Shown here one piece after another: positions 1-5,618 of a DNA stretch of 5,618 bases; position 1 is the first letter of the stretch, and each line of letters begins with the position of its first letter. Below the pieces are notes generated by a model. That model did not search any database. It had not been told where the DNA came from and saw nothing but the letters and a program-made list of their open reading frames with translations. Origin of the DNA: an uncultured bacterium (lineage in GTDB: Bacteria > Bacteroidota > Bacteroidia > CAILMK01). Where the stretch lies: NCBI GenBank assembly GCA_903835275.1, contig CAILMK010000764.1, forward strand, positions 1 through 5,618, written 5' to 3'. A program made the position numbers and the translations under genes.

Positions 1-417
1 CTGTATAATAACTTCTTCATCTTTGGTATAGACAAAATGATGAGTGTTTACAGGGTTGATGTAAAAACATCCTGCTGTAAATTTCTTCGCTGAATTTTCA
101 TCTTTCTTATCCCCGAAACCAACGTAAACACTTCCGGAAATAACCGTTACGCGTTCATCTTTCGGATGAAAGTGAGCAGGAATAGTATAGTTGGGTGGTA
201 GTTTAAACCGTATAGTAAATATGCCGGTATTTTTGGGATTTCCTTCAAGGGTTGCCATTTTGGCTCCCGGTAAAAAAGGCGACGGTGCATTCGTCCATTT
301 AATCTGGTCCGGACAGGTTTGGAGGTTGCCCAAAGCAGGTGGAGGTGATAAAATGCTTTGTTGGGCACTAACTCCCAAACTAAAGACAAGGAACAAAACA
401 AGTATAAAATTTTTCAT
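1..417 (-). CDS. Secreted single-domain cupin protein (3' end outside window)
   Basis: The 139 visible codons run off the left edge, so the C-terminus is missing, probably by only some 15-25 residues judging from similar proteins I remember. The ATG at 417 starts a Sec signal peptide: Lys2, a hydrophobic core at residues 4-16, and a likely cleavage site after VSA at 18. The mature part is one cupin beta-barrel. Motif 1 is HFHPKDE (His82, His84, Glu88) followed by Gly95. Motif 2 is Gly116, Pro122 and His126. These four His/Glu residues are the usual metal ligands, so a bound divalent metal is likely. The family resembles small cupins that carry an 'IKW..AP..PGAK.A.LEG.P' entry segment. The substrate is unknown, and sensing, storage or an enzymatic role are all possible. 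An AAAGGA sits almost against the ATG (419-424), closer than an ideal ribosome binding site. The gene follows DUF2809 by 17 bases. The cupin call is firm; the function is not. Confidence 0.88.
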   Translation of the reverse strand, partial: MKNFILVLFLVFSLGVSAQQSILSPPPALGNLQTCPDQIKWTNAPSPFLPGAKMATLEGNPKNTGIFTIRFKLPPNYTIPAHFHPKDERVTVISGSVYVGFGDKKDENSAKKFTAGCFYINPVNTHHFVYTKDEEVIIQ

Positions 418-434
418 ATCCTTTCTTATAAAAT

Positions 435-838
435 TCATTTACGAAAATACGTATTTCTGCGAAAATAAAAAATTACTGCTTCTACTAATGCGCCCAGCAA
501 CACTCCAACTGTGTAGCAAACAAGATCACTCCAGAAAAAATCAAAACCAAGTATGAGTCCGCCAATCCTAGTATGTCTTATCGATTGGATCCAGGGAGCC
601 TTATACAACTGCAGGACTTCTATACAATAGCAACTTAGTAATGCATAAACAGAAATTCTTAAAATTGAAGCTGCCGGAAAAAAAACGCATAGATAATATA
701 AAACATCGTGGCGTACAATACGTCACCACCATAGGTTGCAATAAAACCGGGCATCAAATATCCGTATTTCCTGGTGGAAAGCCCGGCCGGAATTATAATT
801 ATAAAAGCAATTAAATAAAATATTCTCTTCCTTTTCAT
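435..838 (-). pseudogene. DUF2809 family membrane protein, frameshifted
   Basis: The reading starts at the ATG at 838 (MKRKRIFYLIAF), 16 bases after the helicase stop. An earlier in-frame ATG at 880 would overlap the helicase and adds no family-like sequence. The first frame gives 54 good residues, including GLSTRKYG and the family-typical YGGDVLYATMFY, and then meets a stop at 659. The rest continues in another frame to a TGA at 435, with IEVLQLYKAPW, IGGLILGF and WSDLVCYTVG, all typical of DUF2809. One extra T in the run of eight T on the coding strand (678-685) joins the halves into 134 residues, a normal length for the family. About four hydrophobic segments are visible, near residues 6-20, 39-54, 61-77 and 106-125, so it is an inner-membrane protein of unknown role. 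The break may be a true mutation, a read error, or a site of slippage. The family call is from memory of the motifs. Confidence 0.85.
678..685 (-). other. Homopolymer run at the DUF2809 frame change
   Basis: Eight consecutive A on the plus strand read as eight T in the coding strand, in the context GCG TTT TTT TTC CGG. The upstream frame ends five codons later (CGG CAG CTT CAA TTT TAA). Nine T would give GCG TTT TTT TTT CCG GCA GCT and enter the downstream DUF2809 frame. A -1 ribosomal shift on this run, or polymerase slippage adding one U, would give the same protein. No strong pairing element just downstream was noticed by eye. Confidence 0.8.
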
Positions 839-854
839 TGTTAGAAAACACGAG

Positions 855-3380
855 TTAGTTTCCGGAAAATATAATATCATTCCCGGATTCCAGTTCCTTT
901 TGAAAAACCTTGTTTAATAATGCCGTCGCCGAACTTATTTCCTTAACCGTTTTTAGTTTTTCTGTAAATATATAAAGCCTTTCCTTCGGGCGTGTAAACG
1001 CTACATATAACAGGTTTAGGTTATCAATGGTAATCATTGCATCTTCACGCTTGTATTCTTCCTTAAAATAGGAATCTGCCAACTTGGGAGAATAAGGAAC
1101 CGGCAATTTTTCAAAGGCATTAAAAGGTTCCTCATTAGAGGAAACCCATATAATATCTGAAAAACTGGTATTGAAATTCCAGTTTACAAAAGGCATGATC
1201 ACAATAGGAAATTCCAGTCCTTTTGATTTGTGAATCGTCATTATACGGATGGCATTCATATCTTCCGGCATGATGACGGAGTATTCACCTTCCTCCCACC
1301 ATTGCAAAAATGAATGAATGGATAATTTATGCACTTTGGTGTATTCCAGAATCACCTGTCGGAACCTTTGTATATAAGGATCCAATCCTTTTTCCAACCC
1401 GAATGTTTTAATCAGGTTTTCTACAATATCATAGAGCGGTAAATGTATTATTGTTGCAATATTTCTGTTGAATTCTTCAGGCATCTGGCCATCAAATATA
1501 CTGCCATCCATATCCGATAAAATGGAAGAGGCATCTGCTGTTGAATCTGCTTTAAAATATTCCAGATAAATGTACAGGAGTTCCGTTTTTGCAAGGATAT
1601 TCCGTGTATCAGCCAGATAATGCAAGGCGCTTAAAAGCAAACGTATCGATGGGCTTTTATCGAGGAATAAGGAATCCGGGGAAATAAAATCCAGGTTGTT
1701 TTGAAATAATAGGGTGGCAATTATTTCCGCCTCGGAATTACTTCTTACCAGTACTGTAATATCCCTGAGTGTATATCCTTCACCCATTAATGAGGCAATA
1801 GTATAGATTAATTTATCACACGCTTTTTCTATGTATACATCCTTGGTGCTTCCTTCTTTTTCTATAAAGGAAATTTCAATATGACCTTTCTTATCCATGT
1901 TTGATGCGGATTTTTGTTCCACATCCTCAAATATATTTTTCAGCAAATCGTTTTCATAGAAATCTGCCGGGAAAAGGCCCAGCATGGATTTGAAAAAGCG
2001 GTTATTAAAATCGACAACTTTTACGCTGCTTCTATAATTGGAATTCAACGATAATTTCTGCGAATTATAAGGAAAATCTATTTCTGTCACTGTCGTTTCA
2101 ATCAGTTCCACCTGCCCGCCACGCCAACGGTAAATGGCTTGTTTGGAATCACCCACCAACAGGCATTCCGCTCCCTGGGAAACGGCATTTTCAATCAGAG
2201 GACGCAGGTTCAGCCATTGCAAGCCGGATGTATCCTGAAATTCATCAATCAGAAAATGTTCATACTTCGCTCCTATCTTGCTATAGATAAAATCCATTTG
2301 TTCTTTAACCAGGTGCGAGGCAAGAATACGGTTGAAATCAGCAATGAGAACTACTTCATTTTGTGCTTTGTATTCCAGCAAAAGTTTTTGTATTTCACCG
2401 TAAACAGAAAATGTATATATATTCCGCAGGACTTCCCTTGCAGTAACGTAGCGGCTGTATTTCGTCTCATAAACGGATAAAGCCTGCAATGCAAGCGGAT
2501 TTAAATATTCATCCGCGACGGATTTCAATTTAAAAAATCCATCGGCTTTTTTAGTCACCCACTCATCGGGATTTGTAACCACTGACTGAATCCGCACACC
2601 AGGAGTATAATCCCGATAAGTACGCAATATCTTATTGAAATAATTGGCAGGACCGGATTTTCCATATTTAAAATCTTCCGCAGTAACACCATTGTCACGC
2701 ATGGCAGTCAAAGCTTTTTTACCAATGCTGTCCATTTCATTTTCAAAGGCAATGCTAATATCTCGAAGATCCTTTATAAACTTTTTTATCTTTTCCAATG
2801 GTGGTTCTTCCATAAGGAAAGTATCATCCTTGAGAAGTTCCGCGGCAATTTTATTCAGGTCCTGGCGTATCTGCCAACTCCTGCCGGTACCCACTTTTTC
2901 ATTGATGAATTCCATCAATACCTCGTGCATTTCCTTGTTGGTATTGCTCCTTTGAAGGAAAGTATCCACTGCATATTCAAGGGCTTCGTCCGTCTTAATA
3001 AATATTTCAAAATCCAGCGGCAAACCAAGTTCCTTGCCAAAGGCACGAAGTATTTTATGGAAAAAACTATCTATGGTACTTACGTTAAAACGTGAATAAT
3101 CACGCAGAATATTTTCAAGTACTTTTCCAGCATTATTAACCTGCAACTCCCCTAACCCTTCACTTAATAATTGCCGCCTCAGATCCTGTTCATTTCCGTC
3201 TGCCAGCCCTTCCAGTTTTGCAAGGATCCGTTCCTTCATTTCAGAGGCTGCGGCATTTGTAAAAGTGATCGCAACAATATTTTTATACTTCCCCGGATTG
3301 GGCAGGCACATCTTGAGGTACTCCTTTACAAGCGTAAAGGTTTTACCGGAACCCGCGGACGATTTATATAGTTTTAACAC
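855..3380 (-). CDS. UvrD/AddA-like superfamily 1A DNA helicase without nuclease domain
   Basis: An 841-residue ATP-dependent DNA helicase of the UvrD/Rep superfamily, closest in style to the AddA/RecB-like helicases of Bacteroidota, which act in double-strand-break processing. All motifs are in order: Walker A AGSGKT (9-14), Ia ITFTNAAASEM (38-48), Ib STIDSFF (101-107), II with Walker B LIDEFQDTS (377-385), III LLVGDSKQAIYRWRGG (407-422), IV around LNSNYRSS (445-452), V IMTIHKSKGLEFP (713-725), and VI LYVAFTRPKERLYI (791-804). ATPase and helicase activity should therefore be intact. The start is GTG at 3380; Walker A begins only a few residues later, so no later start is possible. Relatives I remember run to about 1000-1100 residues with a C-terminal PD-(D/E)XK nuclease. 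This one ends 37 residues after motif VI and has none. It lies 9 bases after the peptidase gene. No AddB-like partner is in the window. Confidence 0.93.
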   Translation of the reverse strand: MLKLYKSSAGSGKTFTLVKEYLKMCLPNPGKYKNIVAITFTNAAASEMKERILAKLEGLADGNEQDLRRQLLSEGLGELQVNNAGKVLENILRDYSRFNVSTIDSFFHKILRAFGKELGLPLDFEIFIKTDEALEYAVDTFLQRSNTNKEMHEVLMEFINEKVGTGRSWQIRQDLNKIAAELLKDDTFLMEEPPLEKIKKFIKDLRDISIAFENEMDSIGKKALTAMRDNGVTAEDFKYGKSGPANYFNKILRTYRDYTPGVRIQSVVTNPDEWVTKKADGFFKLKSVADEYLNPLALQALSVYETKYSRYVTAREVLRNIYTFSVYGEIQKLLLEYKAQNEVVLIADFNRILASHLVKEQMDFIYSKIGAKYEHFLIDEFQDTSGLQWLNLRPLIENAVSQGAECLLVGDSKQAIYRWRGGQVELIETTVTEIDFPYNSQKLSLNSNYRSSVKVVDFNNRFFKSMLGLFPADFYENDLLKNIFEDVEQKSASNMDKKGHIEISFIEKEGSTKDVYIEKACDKLIYTIASLMGEGYTLRDITVLVRSNSEAEIIATLLFQNNLDFISPDSLFLDKSPSIRLLLSALHYLADTRNILAKTELLYIYLEYFKADSTADASSILSDMDGSIFDGQMPEEFNRNIATIIHLPLYDIVENLIKTFGLEKGLDPYIQRFRQVILEYTKVHKLSIHSFLQWWEEGEYSVIMPEDMNAIRIMTIHKSKGLEFPIVIMPFVNWNFNTSFSDIIWVSSNEEPFNAFEKLPVPYSPKLADSYFKEEYKREDAMITIDNLNLLYVAFTRPKERLYIFTEKLKTVKEISSATALLNKVFQKELESGNDIIFSGN

Positions 3381-3392
3381 TTGTAATTCCTA
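3381..3392 (-). promoter_or_regulatory. Ribosome binding site for the GTG start of the helicase
   Basis: On the coding strand AGGA (3388-3391) overlaps the TAG stop of the peptidase gene and stands 7 bases before the GTG at 3380. The spacing is good for a Shine-Dalgarno site and supports GTG as the real start. Because the site overlaps the upstream stop codon, translation of the helicase is probably coupled to that of the peptidase. Confidence 0.55.
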
Positions 3393-5588
3393 CTGTATAA
3401 TTGACATTTCCTTTAATAAATAATCCGCTCCCGCTACCTTGGAAGTCGTCCATAAAACGAAACGTATATCCACGCATATAGAACGGCTGTAGCTTTCATT
3501 CCATGCAAAATCATTAACAGTTGCTTCGAGGCAGCGATCAAAATTCACTCCAACCAATTGTCCGTTTGCATCCAAAACAGGGCTACCCGAATTCCCACCT
3601 GTGGTATCGGTATTATACAGCATACACATTGGCAGGTCTTCCTTGTCTTTCAGTTTATAATTTCCATAAGTTCTCTCACGCAGTAAGCGCGCAAGATCCG
3701 AATTCAACCTGTAGTCAGGAGCGGCACCATCTTTTTCCACCATACCATTAACGGTGGTGAAAGGACTGCAATACGTAGCATCCGATGGACTGTAGCCGCG
3801 GATATATCCATACGTCAAACGAAGAGTCCTATTAGCGTCCGGCATGAAATCCTGACCCATTGCCTCCATGCGCAAGTCCACGTATTCAGGAAGCAGTGCA
3901 TCCAGTTGGGCTTTGTAGAGTGTCATTAGAGAATCTATTATAAAATGTTTCCTATCCATTATGCTAACAAATAGCAAAAATGGATCTTTGGTTTTGTTAA
4001 GTTTTTCCGGTTTTTTATACAAATATTCAAACACATAATTACTATCCAGTATCTTGCTCTTATTATATGAATTTATCAGAGAATTTGCTCCTACAGGGAC
4101 CGAATAGATCGACAGGAATGGTCCGAAAGCATGAAATCGCCAATATCCACTATCATCATTGATATCATCATAACTTTTTGCATCTGTTATCATCTTTCTA
4201 AGGAATGAACTGTCATATTGGACGTAAATGGATCTGTAATATTCCCTTAGAGACTGGATAGTATTTTTCTTAAGCTTTGCCAGATCCCCCTTCTTACTTT
4301 TGTAAGCCTCAGTATTAGAAAATATATTTTGTGCTATGGACACCGCCTTACATTCCGAGTATAAATTATTGAACCATAAATAACGATTAGAAAAGTAATT
4401 TAATCTTAGATAAATGCTATCAGTTTTTCTAAGGTTATTATTAAACCTCATTTTAGCATTCCCTGTCAATTTATCCGCAATCATTTTCTCTTCCTCCTTG
4501 CGTGCCTTGTACAATTCTATCTTGCGCATGGTCTTGATCTTACCCTTGTAATTCTTTTCCGTATTGGCAAGGGATTTTATCTTCGGTTCATTTTTGATCA
4601 TGAATTTTTCATCCTTCGTCCCAATTGATTTGATTGTATTGATCTCCCAGGAATACAGATCGGAAATATAAGGCATAGTATATTGCTCCTGGTAATTCAA
4701 AAATTCTGCGGGTTGGTTTCTAAAAGTCCTTCCGGGATAACCAAGGATAAAAACAAAATCATTGTCAGATAATCCCTTTGCATTAATATTCAAAAATTCC
4801 TGCGGGTGATAAGGAACATTATCCTTGCTGTATTCTGTCCCTTTTCCGTCCCTTGAAACATACGCACGCACGAAGGAAAAATCCCCGGTATGGCGTGGCC
4901 ATTCCCAGTTATCGGATTCACCGCCGAATTCACCAATATTTCGTGCCGGAATATAAACAATGCGTATATCCTTGATAAGAAAATATCGAAATAACACATA
5001 ACTTTTCCCCGGCAACATTTCAGATATCTCAAGCATCAGGTCAGGATATTTCAGGGCTTCCGCCTGTTTGTAAGAAGCAACATTTTTAGCGATGATATTT
5101 TTCTTCTCAACTCCATCTGTAATTTTTTCAGTGCCTTTCAATATATCTTCTGATACGTCCTGGTGACTTTGCAAAATGCGACATGTCATTCCTTTAAAAG
5201 GCAATTCTTTTTCCTGGCTAGCTGCGAGGAAACCCTTTTCAAGAAGATTATTTTCAGGAGTGCTATATTGCTCCAGGCTGCCAAAAGAACAGTGGTGATT
5301 TGTTATGATAAGCCCCTTATCCGAAACAAAAGAACCCGTACAGCCACCCAATTGCACGACTGCCTTGATGAGACCCTGCCCATTCGGATTATAAATATCC
5401 TTCACATCCATTTTAAGCCCCGCCTTATTCAGGTTTGCCTTCGCAATGGTATTGATGGGATACATTCCTCCATCTGCGAAAGCATTAATAGAAAATAACA
5501 GAAGCAAAAGTATCGGAAAATATTTTAGTCCGATGAGCTGCTCCCCTCTCCATGTGGAGAGGGGCTGGGGGTGAGGTAAAATTTTCAT
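3390..5588 (-). CDS. Secreted S46 dipeptidyl-peptidase, DPP11 type (Asp/Glu-specific)
   Basis: This is a 732-residue serine peptidase of MEROPS family S46, which removes dipeptides from the N-terminus of peptides in the periplasm or at the cell surface. The catalytic triad is visible: His99 in ITNHHC, Asp236 in NWEWPRHTGDFS, and Ser667 in TGGNSGSP. The segment between them is the helical domain specific to S46. Eighteen residues after the catalytic Ser is Arg685 in NFDRCLEA. This matches Arg673 of Porphyromonas gingivalis DPP11, which selects Asp or Glu at P1; DPP7 enzymes have Gly there. The ATG at 5588 is chosen; a TTG four codons earlier (5600) is possible. A signal peptide follows, with hydrophobic core near 25-36 and cleavage after NAFA at 38. 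Its n-region is unusually long because a palindromic repeat is translated within it. No start codon lies between the repeat and the core. Length is normal for S46. Confidence 0.95.
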   Translation of the reverse strand: MKILPHPQPLSTWRGEQLIGLKYFPILLLLLFSINAFADGGMYPINTIAKANLNKAGLKMDVKDIYNPNGQGLIKAVVQLGGCTGSFVSDKGLIITNHHCSFGSLEQYSTPENNLLEKGFLAASQEKELPFKGMTCRILQSHQDVSEDILKGTEKITDGVEKKNIIAKNVASYKQAEALKYPDLMLEISEMLPGKSYVLFRYFLIKDIRIVYIPARNIGEFGGESDNWEWPRHTGDFSFVRAYVSRDGKGTEYSKDNVPYHPQEFLNINAKGLSDNDFVFILGYPGRTFRNQPAEFLNYQEQYTMPYISDLYSWEINTIKSIGTKDEKFMIKNEPKIKSLANTEKNYKGKIKTMRKIELYKARKEEEKMIADKLTGNAKMRFNNNLRKTDSIYLRLNYFSNRYLWFNNLYSECKAVSIAQNIFSNTEAYKSKKGDLAKLKKNTIQSLREYYRSIYVQYDSSFLRKMITDAKSYDDINDDSGYWRFHAFGPFLSIYSVPVGANSLINSYNKSKILDSNYVFEYLYKKPEKLNKTKDPFLLFVSIMDRKHFIIDSLMTLYKAQLDALLPEYVDLRMEAMGQDFMPDANRTLRLTYGYIRGYSPSDATYCSPFTTVNGMVEKDGAAPDYRLNSDLARLLRERTYGNYKLKDKEDLPMCMLYNTDTTGGNSGSPVLDANGQLVGVNFDRCLEATVNDFAWNESYSRSICVDIRFVLWTTSKVAGADYLLKEMSIIQ
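5541..5576. repeat. GC-rich palindromic interspersed repeat inside the peptidase gene
   Basis: Perfect 9-base arms CCCCTCTCC (5543-5551) and GGAGAGGGG (5556-5564) flank a four-base spacer, followed by CTGGGGGTGAGG (5565-5576). I recognise this arrangement as a common short interspersed repeat of Bacteroidota and some other bacteria, usually found between genes and often mis-translated as 'PHPQPLS.WRGE'. Only one copy is in the window. Here it lies within the open frame, codons 5-17 of the peptidase (PHPQPLSTWRGEQ). In the mRNA it would form a strong hairpin about 25-46 bases after the start codon. It is far richer in GC than its surroundings, which supports insertion. The exact ends cannot be set from one copy. 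Confidence 0.8.
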
Positions 5589-5618
5589 TATCTTATGCAA
5601 ATATTTTTATAATCACAG
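5589..5618 (-). other. AT-rich leader upstream of the peptidase gene (window edge)
   Basis: These thirty bases before the ATG are AT-rich and lack a clear Shine-Dalgarno sequence, as is common in Bacteroidota. A TTTG at 5598-5601 preceded by AATA is only a partial match to the Bacteroidota -7 element TAnnTTTG, and the -33 region would lie outside the window. Whether the promoter of this gene cluster starts here cannot be decided. Confidence 0.3.

Noticed and set aside
147..401. Minus-strand open frame of 84 codons inside the cupin gene
   Set aside because: It is a shadow in another frame. The cupin frame has a signal peptide and both metal-binding motifs.
191..556. Plus-strand open frame of 121 codons
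   Set aside because: It lies opposite the cupin and DUF2809 genes, whose motifs are clear on the minus strand; its translation shows no family features.
861..887. Imperfect hairpin over the 3' end of the helicase gene (TCCGGAAA and TTCCCGGA arms), considered as a terminator
   Set aside because: The stem is 8 bases with one G-U pair and an 11-base AT-rich loop. On the coding strand it lies before the stop codon and is not followed by a U run, so it does not look like an intrinsic terminator.
2139..2480. Plus-strand open frames opposite the helicase (also 2644-2955 and 3171-3371)
   Set aside because: They lie within conserved helicase coding sequence and have no recognisable domains or ribosome sites.
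5163..5498. Plus-strand open frame of 111 codons opposite the peptidase N-terminal region
   Set aside because: It mirrors the codons around the catalytic His region of the S46 enzyme, with no independent evidence of coding.
5594..5601. Possible Bacteroidota -7 promoter element before the peptidase
   Set aside because: The match to TAnnTTTG is partial, it lies only about 10 bases from the ATG, and the -33 element would be beyond the window.

Overview
The window looks like chromosomal DNA from a member of the Bacteroidota, plausibly Chitinophagaceae or a close relative. This rests on protein style: an S46 dipeptidyl-peptidase with a Sec signal peptide, a UvrD/AddA-like helicase beginning MLKLYKSSAGSGKT, a DUF2809 membrane protein, and AT-rich DNA with few strong Shine-Dalgarno sites. 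No rRNA or other marker fixes the genus.

All recognisable genes lie on the minus strand and are read from right to left. The order is: a secreted S46 peptidase of the DPP11 type (3390-5588), a UvrD-family helicase (855-3380), a DUF2809 membrane protein (435-838) broken by a one-base frameshift, and a secreted cupin protein (417 to beyond base 1). The gaps are 9, 16 and 17 bases, so the genes could share one transcript. They do not form an obvious pathway: peptide catabolism in the periplasm, DNA repair, an unknown membrane protein and an unknown secreted cupin. I see no mobile element, CRISPR array, RNA gene or convincing terminator. The plus-strand open frames are shadows of these genes.

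Three points stand out. First, a GC-rich palindromic repeat (5541-5576) lies inside the start of the peptidase gene. It is translated in frame, so it lengthens the n-region of the signal peptide. Second, the DUF2809 gene changes frame exactly at a run of eight A (678-685); one extra base there restores a full 134-residue family member. Third, the helicase stops soon after its last helicase motif and lacks the C-terminal nuclease domain expected in relatives. The helicase end and the DUF2809 frameshift are neighbours, so this stretch may be undergoing local decay.

I did not find evidence for a new defence or other multi-gene system. The leads worth checking are the repeat in the coding sequence and the frameshift.
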